From positions 62,001 through 126,000 of the forward strand of contig NZ_FOVK01000005.1 of NCBI RefSeq assembly GCF_900115135.1: a DNA stretch of 64,000 nt, read 5' to 3'. The translations under genes were made by a program, and so were the position numbers. Shown here piece by piece: positions 54,767 through 63,224 of this stretch; within the stretch, counting starts at the first letter, position 1, and every line of letters starts with the position of its first letter. The notes beneath the pieces were generated by a model that made no database searches, was not told where the DNA came from, and saw nothing but the letters and a program-made list of their open reading frames with translations. Origin of the DNA: Proteiniclasticum ruminis (GTDB lineage Bacteria; Bacillota; Clostridia; Clostridiales; Clostridiaceae).

Positions 54767-55396
54767 CTAGACGTCTTCTTTGCCGCACTGGTCCTTCAGC
54801 TGAAGATAGAGATCCATGAGATGATTGCTGTGGAAAAAGTGCACCGCTTTCATTCCTAAGCTTCTGGCGGCCTCCACATTGACCAGGGTGTCATCGATAA
54901 AGACGCACTCCTCCGGTTTCAGGCCGTACTTCTCCAGAAGAATCTCATAGATCTTCCGGTCCGGCTTTATTTCTCCATAGGCGTAGCTCACCACTTTACC
55001 GTCAAACAGATCAAAGAAGGGATAAAACTTCTCTGTATTTGTGAATCCTCTCTCCGGATAGTTGGACAGGGCATAGAGACTGTATCCCAGCCCTTTCAGT
55101 TTTCTTAAGATGGCTGTGGACTGGGTCATCTCCTCAATGAGAAAACTTTCCCAGTGAAAAAGGATCCGCTCCACTTCTTTTTCCATGCCAGGGAGCCTTT
55201 TGGAAACCCGCTCATAGGCTTCTTGGTCTGTGATGCTTCCCCGGTCCAGAAGCTTCCACTCCTCACTCTGAAACACCTCTTTGTAGAGTGTTTCCACCGT
55301 ATCAAAACTGTCATAGCTCTTTGTGAGCCACTTTAAGGGATCAAATTCTATGAGGACATTCCCCAGATCAAAAATAATGTTCTTAATTTCCTTCAT
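54767..55396 (-). CDS. HAD-superfamily phosphatase (YihX-like)
   Basis: 210 residues from the ATG at 55396 (AAGGAGGAG, 3-6-base spacing); a longer in-frame reading lies inside the response regulator gene. HAD motifs: nucleophile in NIIFDLGNVLIEFDP, Ser/Thr in LYALSNYPERGF, Lys and acidic pair in GEIKPDRKIYEILLEKYGLKPEECVFIDDTLVNVEAA. Relatives such as YihX dephosphorylate alpha-D-glucose 1-phosphate (known of the family). Placed in an operon with a phosphohexomutase and a sugar-phosphate-type importer, a sugar phosphatase role fits. Overlaps the response regulator by 14 bases. Confidence 0.88.
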   Translation of the reverse strand: MKEIKNIIFDLGNVLIEFDPLKWLTKSYDSFDTVETLYKEVFQSEEWKLLDRGSITDQEAYERVSKRLPGMEKEVERILFHWESFLIEEMTQSTAILRKLKGLGYSLYALSNYPERGFTNTEKFYPFFDLFDGKVVSYAYGEIKPDRKIYEILLEKYGLKPEECVFIDDTLVNVEAARSLGMKAVHFFHSNHLMDLYLQLKDQCGKEDV

Positions 55397-56180
55397 GTTC
55401 TCCTCCTTGATGCTTCTGTTCCATGGAAAGCGTCCGCTTGTAAGCGCTGGGACTTTTCCCTGTGATTTTCTTGAATAGATTGCTGAAATAGTGGGCATCA
55501 TTATAGCCCACCAGATACGCCAGCTCGTAGATTTTCAGTGGATCCTTCTGAAGAAGAAGCACCGCTTTTTTCATCCTGGTTAAGGTGAGGTAATCCACAA
55601 AGGTGTACCCGGTTTCCTTCCGGAAGAGCTTTCCTAGATAGCTCTCGCTGATGCCAATCTCTTCCGCCACCTTCTGGCAGCTCACATCCTTCATATAGTT
55701 CTCTTCCAGATACTGGATGGATTTCACTATATAAGGATTGTACTCTTCCCCTTTGTTCTTCTGATATTCCTGAAAGAAGGAAAACTCCTCCTCTTCTTCC
55801 TTTTCCCTGCTTCGGATTTTATCCACCGCATGCTTCAGTGCTTTGGTCAGCTCCTCATCCTGAAAGGGCTTCAGAAGATAATCTGTCACGCCCAGCCGAA
55901 GGGCGCTTCTTGCATATTCGAAGTCAGAATATCCGGAAAGAATGATGAACTGGATGGGTCTTTCCCCTTTCAGCTCTTCGATCATCTCAATGCCCGTCAT
56001 CCCTTTCATCCGGATGTCGGTGAGCACCAGATGGGGCTTTTTCTCCTTGATCACTGAAAGCCCTTCCTCCCCGCTCTGAGCTTCTCCCACCACCTGGCAT
56101 CCGAAGGACTGCCAGTCTGTGGTCATGATGATGCCTTTTCGGATCATCTTCTCATCTTCCACCACTACCACACGGATCAT
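55383..56180 (-). CDS. Response regulator, YesN type (REC + AraC HTH), compact
   Basis: 265 residues. Receiver domain with Asp55 (LVLTDIRMKG), then a short linker and AraC domain: IQYLEENYMKDVSCQKVAEEIGISESYLGKLFRKETGYTFVDYLTLTRMKKAVLLL and YLVGYNDAHYFSNLFKKITGKSPSAYKR. About half the size of the paralogue at 42730-44328, lacking its long middle region. The kinase gene ends directly upstream. Confidence 0.93.
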   Translation of the reverse strand: MIRVVVVEDEKMIRKGIIMTTDWQSFGCQVVGEAQSGEEGLSVIKEKKPHLVLTDIRMKGMTGIEMIEELKGERPIQFIILSGYSDFEYARSALRLGVTDYLLKPFQDEELTKALKHAVDKIRSREKEEEEEFSFFQEYQKNKGEEYNPYIVKSIQYLEENYMKDVSCQKVAEEIGISESYLGKLFRKETGYTFVDYLTLTRMKKAVLLLQKDPLKIYELAYLVGYNDAHYFSNLFKKITGKSPSAYKRTLSMEQKHQGGEHEGN

Positions 56181-57938
56181 TTACAGTCCTCCTTCCCCAA
56201 GCACCATCCGCACCCTGGTGCCCTGGTTCACTTTGCTCTTTATTTCCAGTCCATACCCTTTGCCGTAATAAAGCTCAATTCTCTTATGGACGTTGAGAAG
56301 TCCGATGCCTTCTCCTGAATGCTCGGAAAGAAGCTTTCTGCGCTGATCTTCCTCCATGCCTTTTCCATCATCCTCCACTTCAAAGACGATGCGCTCCTCT
56401 TCCTCATAGCCTTTGACCACAATTTTCCCTTTCCCGTCCAGCCCATGAAGAATGGCGTTCTCCACGATGGGCTGCAGCAGTAGCTTTGGAATCTTCCGCT
56501 CATAAAGAGACTCCTCCACATGGATCTCATAGGTGAGATCATCATCATACCGGGCTTTCTGGATCTCCAGATAGCTTTTCAGCCAGCTGAGGTTCATGTC
56601 CACTGTCTGATACTCCTCTGCGTCTTCCAGCGAGATGCGAAGAAGCTTCGCCAGGTTTGTGATGAGGGTCACCACTTCCTCGGACTCTCCCATCTTGGCC
56701 ATCCACTTGATGGTGTCCAGGGTATTGTAGAGGAAATGAGGATTGATCTGGGACTGGAGCATTTTCATCTCCGATTTTTTCAGCCGGTCCCGGCTTTCAA
56801 TCATGTTCCGGATGAGAAGATCCAGCCGCTTGGCCATCTTGTTGTACCGCTCCATGAGCTCTCCCATCTCATCGGTGCGGTCCGTCTGGAACCGCTCGGA
56901 AAAGTCTCCCTTTTCGATCTTCTTCATATGGTGCACCAGATCCTTCACAGGCTTTGACACGGACTTTGAGATCCTGTAGGAAGCCAGAAGAGAAATAAGA
57001 AGGGTCAGCGTTCCTATGTAGAGAAGATTTTTCAGAAGATACCGGGCGTTACTTTCCACATCGCTTAAGGAGGCATAGGTCAGCACTTCAAAGGGATAGG
57101 CTGTACTCTTCAGGTACGTGCCATAAAAATCTGAGCCCTCTTTCTCGGCCGTGAATGACCCTCTTCTGTCGTAGAAGCTGTGCCCTGTGTCTCTTTCCAA
57201 GGGGCGCCCTTCCTCCAGAAGACTGTTCTTTGCATACAGCACGTTGCCGATCTCATTGAGCACCGCCGCTTCCCAGATGTTCCCCTGGGATTTCCCCTGA
57301 AGGATCCCGGAAAATGCTTCCCGGTGCACATCCACCAGGATGACTCCTTTGAAGGTCTCCTCCATGGTGATGCCCATGGCAGCGGTGAGGCTTTTGTCAT
57401 GAAGATCCCGCTCCCTTTGGCTGGCGCTGTGAAACACCACTTCACCGGGCAGCTCGCTGACCTTTCGAAGAACACCCCAGCTTGAATAGTTCTTGGTGTC
57501 ATAGTGTTTGGGCAAAGTGTCTGATGCAAAGAGGGTTACGCCGTTGGTGCCCAGGATATAGAGGGACACTTCACTGGTTCTTCCGGAAAACAGAAGATAC
57601 ATTTTCTCATAAAGGTCCCGGGTCTCCTCCCGGGTGACCGCCTGCTTTTCTAGAATCTCCAGAACCAGCGGGTCCTTTGAAAGCCTCAACACCGCTTCTT
57701 CGTAGAAGCTGTACAGACTCACCACATCCTTCTCCACTTCTTCCACATAGGAAAGAGACTCCTCTTCGATGCTGCTGCGGAAGATTCTTTCGGAGAATCC
57801 ATAGAGCACTGCTGTGATGAGAAGCAGCGGAATCATGGCCACCAGAAACACATTCAGAAAGAGTTTGGCAAAAAAAGAGCTTTTCATAGATTTCATAGAC
57901 GGTTCTTCCCCCACTGCATGGTCTTGTCTTTCATTCAT
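56181..57938 (-). CDS. Sensor histidine kinase, YesM type, with extracellular sensor
   Basis: 585 residues. Spans at about 27-47 and 302-322 enclose an extracellular domain of about 250 residues (Cache-like: TSEVSLYILGTNGVTLFASD, KGVILVDVHREAF). HAMP about 323-375, His401 in LQSQINPHFLYNTLDTI, N-box LLQPIVENAILHG, DDGKGM, GIGLLNVHKRIELYYG. The ATG at 57938 has a weak GAGAGA; an ATG at 57896 after GGGGGAAG is a good alternative. Confidence 0.92.
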   Translation of the reverse strand: MNERQDHAVGEEPSMKSMKSSFFAKLFLNVFLVAMIPLLLITAVLYGFSERIFRSSIEEESLSYVEEVEKDVVSLYSFYEEAVLRLSKDPLVLEILEKQAVTREETRDLYEKMYLLFSGRTSEVSLYILGTNGVTLFASDTLPKHYDTKNYSSWGVLRKVSELPGEVVFHSASQRERDLHDKSLTAAMGITMEETFKGVILVDVHREAFSGILQGKSQGNIWEAAVLNEIGNVLYAKNSLLEEGRPLERDTGHSFYDRRGSFTAEKEGSDFYGTYLKSTAYPFEVLTYASLSDVESNARYLLKNLLYIGTLTLLISLLASYRISKSVSKPVKDLVHHMKKIEKGDFSERFQTDRTDEMGELMERYNKMAKRLDLLIRNMIESRDRLKKSEMKMLQSQINPHFLYNTLDTIKWMAKMGESEEVVTLITNLAKLLRISLEDAEEYQTVDMNLSWLKSYLEIQKARYDDDLTYEIHVEESLYERKIPKLLLQPIVENAILHGLDGKGKIVVKGYEEEERIVFEVEDDGKGMEEDQRRKLLSEHSGEGIGLLNVHKRIELYYGKGYGLEIKSKVNQGTRVRMVLGEGGL

Positions 57939-57985
57939 TCTCTCTCATTATACGGGATACGGCTTTTCTTTTCCACGGATCCTTC

Positions 57986-58873
57986 CTAGAAGAGGACCTT
58001 CGGATACACCCCAGACTCCGTGAGCGCCTTCAGCCTTTCCATGACCCGTTCCCGGTCTTCTTTGTAGGTGACTCCCATCCACTCTTCCGTCACGGGCAGC
58101 ACCTTCAGGGGAATCTCCTCCATTTTTAAAAGCGCCTCCATGGCCAGGGGCAGATAAAACTCCTCCTTTGAGAGGTCTCTTCCTGGGGTCTCCAGAAACA
58201 CCTGGAACACTTCCGGCAGATGCTTCAGCATGCTCTTCTGCCCCGCCCAGATGTTCATGGACACCAGCTCTACCCCTGTCATGGGATGAATCCCATGTTC
58301 CTCATAGTACAGCTGACCTTTTTCCATGAAGATCCTTTCCCGTTCTCTAATCTCCACCACCTGGTCCATCTCATTGAGTTTCAGGACGCCCCGGGACACC
58401 GCCCCTTCCTCCGACAGGGTGTTTTTCACAGGGTACCCTGGAATGGCCAGGACTTCTCCTTCTTCCAGAGCCTCCATAAGATCCGAAAGAACGGATCTTC
58501 CATAAAAGTCATCGGCATTCAGAATGAGAAACCCTTCCTCTATGGCTTCCCTGGCGGCATAGAGGCACTGCCCCGTGCCCCAGGGTTTTTCTCTTGTTAT
58601 CTTTACAGGCATCTTTATGGGCAGATCCTCTTCTTTCTGAAACACCAGCTCAAAGGGCACTTTTCCCTGGAGCCTGTGTCCTAAAGTCTCCAGGAAGGCT
58701 TCCTCCATGTCCTCCCGAAGGACAAATACCAGTTTGTCTATACCAAGGCGCACCGCGTCATAGGCGGTATACTCCATGAGGCTTTGGCCCATGGGTCCCA
58801 GCTCCGCCAGCTGTTTGTTTCCACCGAACCTCTTCCCCATACCTGCGGCCATGAATATCAGGGTCTTATGCAT
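57986..58873 (-). CDS. Sugar nucleotidyltransferase-family protein
   Basis: 295 residues, NTP_transferase fold: MAAGMGKRFGGNKQLAELGPMGQSLMEYTAYDAVRLGIDKLVFV (nucleotide loop), GTGQCLYAAREAI, FLILNADDFYGRSVL (metal Asp), RGVLKLNEMDQVVEIRERE, MNIWAGQKSMLKHLPEVF. Probably joins a nucleotide to a sugar phosphate; the exact nucleotide and sugar are not clear. AAGGAG precedes the ATG. With the mutase upstream it would channel imported hexose phosphates into a nucleotide sugar. Confidence 0.85.
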   Translation of the reverse strand: MHKTLIFMAAGMGKRFGGNKQLAELGPMGQSLMEYTAYDAVRLGIDKLVFVLREDMEEAFLETLGHRLQGKVPFELVFQKEEDLPIKMPVKITREKPWGTGQCLYAAREAIEEGFLILNADDFYGRSVLSDLMEALEEGEVLAIPGYPVKNTLSEEGAVSRGVLKLNEMDQVVEIRERERIFMEKGQLYYEEHGIHPMTGVELVSMNIWAGQKSMLKHLPEVFQVFLETPGRDLSKEEFYLPLAMEALLKMEEIPLKVLPVTEEWMGVTYKEDRERVMERLKALTESGVYPKVLF

Positions 58874-58917
58874 CTTTTTGTCACTCCTTCTCTCTTTCTT
58901 CTTTTTTTCTTTTGAAG

Positions 58918-58943
58918 AAAGGCACCGATGTCTCGATGCCTTT
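58918..58943. terminator. Hairpin between phosphomutase and nucleotidyltransferase genes
   Basis: AAAGGCACCG-ATGTCT-CGATGCCTTT, 10-bp stem with one G-U pair. On the minus strand only CTTTCTTC follows, so readthrough is likely; on the plus strand the T-run is strong. Confidence 0.6.
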
Positions 58944-58947
58944 TTTT

Positions 58948-60366
58948 CTATCCGTCTATGCCAAAATGGCCCAGAAATTCTCCTGCAATCTGCTTTGCTT
59001 CCCGGAGGGTTCCCATTTCTGTGAAGACCCTCAGAAGCTTTTCTGTACCGGAGAATCTTGCCACCAGCCAGCCTCCATTGTCAAAATAGAGCTTCAGACC
59101 GTCCTGATAGCTGACGGTTTTTACTGCCTCTGTAAAATGCGGCACTTCCTTCTCTTCAAAAAGCCTCAATTTTAGAGAGCGTTCTTCCTCTTCGGTGAGC
59201 GCCAGGTTCTCCTCGTGCATATGGAAGGCGCCGTACTTTTCCTGAAGGTCCTTCAGCATCTCATGGATTCTCTTTCCTGTGACGCTGATCATCTCCACAA
59301 GAAGCGCTGCGGCAAAAATGCCGTCTTTTCCTTTGATGTGGCCTTTGATGGTGAGGCCTCCACTGCTTTCTCCACCGATGATGGCATCGGTCTCCAGCAT
59401 TTTACCGGAAATATATTTAAAGCCCACAGGCACCTCGTAGCAGGTCTCTCCGAAGTCTTCGGCGATCCTATCCAGAAGATGGGTGGTGGAGAGGTTTCTC
59501 ACCACAGGTCCTTTCATGCCTTTGTAGTTCAGAAGATAGTAGTAAAGAAGCGCCATGATGTCATTGCTCGTCACATAGTTTCCTTCTTCGTCGATGATGC
59601 CCAGACGGTCCGCATCCCCATCGGTGCCGATGCCGATGTCATAGTTTCCGGCTTTCACCATATCCCGGAGTTTTCCCAGGGTCTCTTTGGTGGGAGACGG
59701 CATCCTTCCGCCAAAACTGGTGTCGTGGCGGTCATTGATGACATCCACCTCGCAGCGCACCGTGATGAGCACCGTCTGAAGGGCTGCTTTGGATACCCCG
59801 TACATGGGGTCCACCAGCACTTTCAGTTCCCGGTTCCGGATGGCTTCTTTGTCCAGCATGGAGATGATGGCATCCACATAGTCATTGAAGGGACTGACAC
59901 TTCGGATGACGCCTTTGTCCTTCCCTTCCTGAAACTTCAGGGTCTTCACCTGATCTGCAGAAAGACCCTTGAGGATCTCCTCCAGCTTCTTCGTCACGGA
60001 CAGGTCCGCATCTTTTCCGCCTTTGGTGAAGATTTTGATGCCGTTGTAGTCTGCTGGATTGTGGCTGGCCGTCACCGCCAGGCCATAATCGCAGGCAAAA
60101 GATTTCACCGTATACATGATGAGGGGTGTTGGGCTGACTTTTTCGATGAAATTCACGGCAATGCCGTTGCCTGCAAATACTTCCGCGATCCAGCGGCTGG
60201 CTTTGTCGCTTAAAAAGCGCTTGTCATAGCCGATGACGATGCCATGGCTGTCCACTTTCTCTTCCTTCATGAGGTTTGCCAGGGCCTGGGCCACCAGCAC
60301 AATGTTGTCTTTGATGAAACCGTCGCCGATGATGTCTCTCCAGCCGCCGGTGCCAAACTGTATCAT
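58948..60366 (-). CDS. Phosphoglucomutase/phosphomannomutase
   Basis: 472 residues, alpha-D-phosphohexomutase family, four domains. FGTGGWRDIIGD at the start, active-site phosphoserine Ser101 in TASHNPADYNGIK, metal loop GTDGDADRLG, sugar-specificity loop GGESSGG and phosphate-binding RFSGTEKLLR. Interconverts hexose 6- and 1-phosphates. GACAGGAGG precedes the ATG, 43 bases after the ABC permease gene, so it is part of that operon. Confidence 0.93.
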   Translation of the reverse strand: MIQFGTGGWRDIIGDGFIKDNIVLVAQALANLMKEEKVDSHGIVIGYDKRFLSDKASRWIAEVFAGNGIAVNFIEKVSPTPLIMYTVKSFACDYGLAVTASHNPADYNGIKIFTKGGKDADLSVTKKLEEILKGLSADQVKTLKFQEGKDKGVIRSVSPFNDYVDAIISMLDKEAIRNRELKVLVDPMYGVSKAALQTVLITVRCEVDVINDRHDTSFGGRMPSPTKETLGKLRDMVKAGNYDIGIGTDGDADRLGIIDEEGNYVTSNDIMALLYYYLLNYKGMKGPVVRNLSTTHLLDRIAEDFGETCYEVPVGFKYISGKMLETDAIIGGESSGGLTIKGHIKGKDGIFAAALLVEMISVTGKRIHEMLKDLQEKYGAFHMHEENLALTEEEERSLKLRLFEEKEVPHFTEAVKTVSYQDGLKLYFDNGGWLVARFSGTEKLLRVFTEMGTLREAKQIAGEFLGHFGIDG

Positions 60367-60409
60367 ACTCTATTCCTCCTGTCTGTCTGAATGCAAAATC
60401 TTGAAACCT

Positions 60410-62086
60410 TTAGAGGGAAATACTTCTGCCTCCAGACACCTTGTTGAAGATCAGAATGGAAATGATGGTGGTGAGGGTCAGGATAGATGCCAGAGCACCT
60501 GCAGTACCAAAGCTTGCCCGGACCACCTCGGTATACACCGCCACAGCGATGGTGGAGGTTCTTCCGGTATAAAGGATGACGGTGGAGCTCAGTTCATTGA
60601 TGGTGGTGATCCAGGAAAGGATCGCTCCAGAGAACACCCCTGGGGCCATCATCACCGCGGTGACCTTGAAGAAAGTCTTCATTGGCGATACGCCGAGGTT
60701 GATGGAAGCTTCCTCAATACTTGGATCGATCTGATACAAAATGGATGCGGAGGATCTTACGGTATAGGGCAGCTTACGGATGATGTAGGCAATGATGATG
60801 ATGGCCGCCGTTCCGCTTAAGATCACCGGCTTTCTATTGAAGGCCACAAGAAGCGTAATACCAAGCACCGCTCCAGGAATGACATATGGGAACATGATGA
60901 GCGTATCCAGGAAGTTATTGAACTTCGATCTTCTTCGTACGATGATGTACGCCAGCAGGATTCCCAGGATGATCATCACCGCCAGGGCAATCACTGCATA
61001 GCTGAAGGTGTTCCGGATGTTTAAGGACAGACGGTTCAAAACCAAAGTATAGTTGTCCAGACTGAACTCCTTCAGGAAGATGGGTCCCTGGGTCTTCATA
61101 AAGGAGGTGATGATGACGACAATCTGCTGCGCCATGGCAAGGAGCACCACGGTATACAGGAAGAGGGTCGCCAGGATCTTCTTTCCTCTTGGCAGCTCTT
61201 TTACTTCAGGTGGTCTCAGGGAGCTCATCATATAGCTTCTCTTCTCCACCACTTTCTTCTGGATGTAGAGCACCGATAAAGAAAAGAGCACGATGATGAC
61301 GCTTAAAGTGCTGGCCATGGCGGCATTTCCGCCCAGCTCACTCATGAACTCATCATAAACAATGACCGGCAGGGTCTTGAAGCCTTCTCCGATGAGCATG
61401 GGGGTACCAAAATCCGCCAGCGAGGTCATGAAGACCAGTAGAGCCGAGGATGTGATGGTGGGAAGGATCAAGGGGAACGTGATGGTCATGATTCTCTTAA
61501 AAGAGGACATACCAAGGTTTTCTCCTGCTTCCTCTAAAGAAGCGTCAATGCTTGTGAGGGCGCCTGATGCGTAGAGATACACATAAGGGAAAAACTTTAA
61601 CGTAAAAACAAATATGATGCCGCCCAGTCCGTAAATGGTAGGCATCGTGATGCCTAGTCCCGCAAAAAAGTTTGTCAGCACGCCATTTCTTCCTAAGAGA
61701 ATGATCCAGGCATAGGCCCCGATGAATGGAGGGGACAGAAGGGACAGGATCACCATGAGGTTGATGAACTTTTTCCCGGCAATATGGAACCGGTTGGTGA
61801 TGTACGCCATGGGCAGTCCCACCAGAACGGAGAAGATGGTTGCCAGGGTACATACAATAAAGCTGTTCTTCAGCGTATTAAAGTAATACGGCAGTTTAAA
61901 GAAGTTCACGTAGGTCTTTAAGGTAAAGGCTCCGTCTTTCCCCTGAAAGCTCTCCAAAAACAGGGAGGAGAAGGGATAGATGAGGAAGATGAGAAGGAGA
62001 ATAAAGCTCCCTACGGATACAAAGTTCCAGAAGTTCAGGCTGTTTGAAAAGTCAAAGCTTTTCTTCGCAGGTGATTTTTTCGCCAT
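60410..62086 (-). CDS. Fbp/Afu-type ABC permease with two fused permease domains
   Basis: 558 residues, about twelve spans in two BPD_transp_1 units. Two EAA loops: LEEAGENLGMSSFKRIMTITFPLILPT and IEEASINLGVSPMKTFFKVTAVMMAPG. This architecture occurs in ferric-iron (FbpB), phosphonate and hexose-phosphate (AfuB) importers. The adjacent phosphohexomutase favours the sugar-phosphate reading. Its ATG lies 3 bases after the ATPase stop. Confidence 0.9.
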   Translation of the reverse strand: MAKKSPAKKSFDFSNSLNFWNFVSVGSFILLLIFLIYPFSSLFLESFQGKDGAFTLKTYVNFFKLPYYFNTLKNSFIVCTLATIFSVLVGLPMAYITNRFHIAGKKFINLMVILSLLSPPFIGAYAWIILLGRNGVLTNFFAGLGITMPTIYGLGGIIFVFTLKFFPYVYLYASGALTSIDASLEEAGENLGMSSFKRIMTITFPLILPTITSSALLVFMTSLADFGTPMLIGEGFKTLPVIVYDEFMSELGGNAAMASTLSVIIVLFSLSVLYIQKKVVEKRSYMMSSLRPPEVKELPRGKKILATLFLYTVVLLAMAQQIVVIITSFMKTQGPIFLKEFSLDNYTLVLNRLSLNIRNTFSYAVIALAVMIILGILLAYIIVRRRSKFNNFLDTLIMFPYVIPGAVLGITLLVAFNRKPVILSGTAAIIIIAYIIRKLPYTVRSSASILYQIDPSIEEASINLGVSPMKTFFKVTAVMMAPGVFSGAILSWITTINELSSTVILYTGRTSTIAVAVYTEVVRASFGTAGALASILTLTTIISILIFNKVSGGRSISL

Positions 62087-62088
62087 GA

Positions 62089-63162
62089 TTACATCACCTG
62101 CCCTTCTTCGTTGTACACCTTCAGTACCGCAGCGTCGGCTTTCACCACCACTTCCTCTCCGATTTCCCGGAGGGTTTTTCCATCTTTGGTGTATTCATTG
62201 ACTTCCATGATGGTGCCGTCGGTGAGGGTGATCTCATAATTCATGAAGTCTCCCAGGAAGGTGGATAAGGTGATGGTGCCGCGAAGCCCCTCTTCTTCCA
62301 GGTTCTTTGTGAGGACGCCTTCTTCCGGACGGAGGGACAAGGTCACAGGTCCTTCATAGGCAAGGTCTCTGTCATAGGAAAGCTTTCCACCATGGGCATG
62401 AAGATAGACTTTTCCGTTTTCCTTCACGGCTTCCCCTTTGAGGAAATTGCTGGTGCCGATGAAGCCTGCCACAAAGGCATTGGCTGGGCTCTTGTAGATG
62501 TTTTCCGGCACATCGATCTGCTGGATGACCCCCAGCTTCATGACGGCGATGCGGTCGGAAATGGCCAAGGCCTCTTCCTGGTCATGGGTCACATAGATGG
62601 TGGTGATGCCCAGCTCTCTTTGGAGCTTCTTGATGATGGTTCTCATCTCCAGGCGGAGCTTGGCGTCCAGGTTGCTTAAAGGCTCATCCATGAGAAGCAC
62701 ATCCGGCTCAATGACGATGGCTCTTGCCAGGGCAATTCTCTGCTGCTGCCCTCCGGAAAGCTTGGAGGGCTCTCGGTCCTTATATTCTTCCATGCGCACC
62801 AGGCGCAGAGCTTTCAGCACTCGTTCTTCTGCTTCTTTCTTCCCGATGCTTCTGGCTTTTAACCCATAGGCCACGTTATTAAACACGGTCATATGCGGGA
62901 AGATGGCGTAGTTCTGGAACACCATGCCGATGTTTCTTTTGTGGGCGGGGATCTTGTTGATGACTTTGTCTCCGAAGGAGATGGTGCCGCCTTCGATGGA
63001 GTTGAATCCCGCGATCATCCGAAGAAGCGTGGTCTTTCCGCATCCTGAGGGGCCCAGCAGGGTAAAGAACTCCCCTTCTTTCACAGTGAAGTTTGCATTT
63101 TTCACCGCATGGAAGTCTCCATAGTATTTATCGATCTCTTTAAAATGTACAGCGTAGCTCAT
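62089..63162 (-). CDS. Fbp/Afu-type ABC ATP-binding protein
   Basis: 357 residues. Walker [19 protein letters not shown], signature KLSGGQQQRIALARAI, Walker B VLLMDEPLSNLDAKLR, switch histidine YVTHDQEEALA, then a C-terminal TOBE-type domain. AGGAGG precedes the ATG. Such sequences are often labelled spermidine/putrescine or iron ATPases; the sequence alone does not fix the substrate. Confidence 0.92.
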   Translation of the reverse strand: MSYAVHFKEIDKYYGDFHAVKNANFTVKEGEFFTLLGPSGCGKTTLLRMIAGFNSIEGGTISFGDKVINKIPAHKRNIGMVFQNYAIFPHMTVFNNVAYGLKARSIGKKEAEERVLKALRLVRMEEYKDREPSKLSGGQQQRIALARAIVIEPDVLLMDEPLSNLDAKLRLEMRTIIKKLQRELGITTIYVTHDQEEALAISDRIAVMKLGVIQQIDVPENIYKSPANAFVAGFIGTSNFLKGEAVKENGKVYLHAHGGKLSYDRDLAYEGPVTLSLRPEEGVLTKNLEEEGLRGTITLSTFLGDFMNYEITLTDGTIMEVNEYTKDGKTLREIGEEVVVKADAAVLKVYNEEGQVM

Positions 63163-63182
63163 TGGTTCCTCCTAAAATGAAA

Positions 63183-63202
63183 GAAAGGGCAATGTGCATT
63201 GC
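63183..63202 (-). terminator. Intercistronic hairpin after the Fbp/Afu-type binding protein
   Basis: AGGGCAAT-GTGC-ATTGCCCT, perfect 8-bp stem, followed on the minus strand by TTCTTTCATTTT. Likely partial terminator between the binding-protein and ATPase genes. Confidence 0.7.
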
Positions 63203-63224
63203 CCTATTCTTTTCTATTTCCTTT

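Noticed and set aside
59215-60213. 332-codon plus-strand open frame opposite the phosphohexomutase
   Set aside because: It lies wholly antisense to a gene with intact catalytic motifs, has no recognisable domain and no ribosome-binding site; it is a composition shadow.
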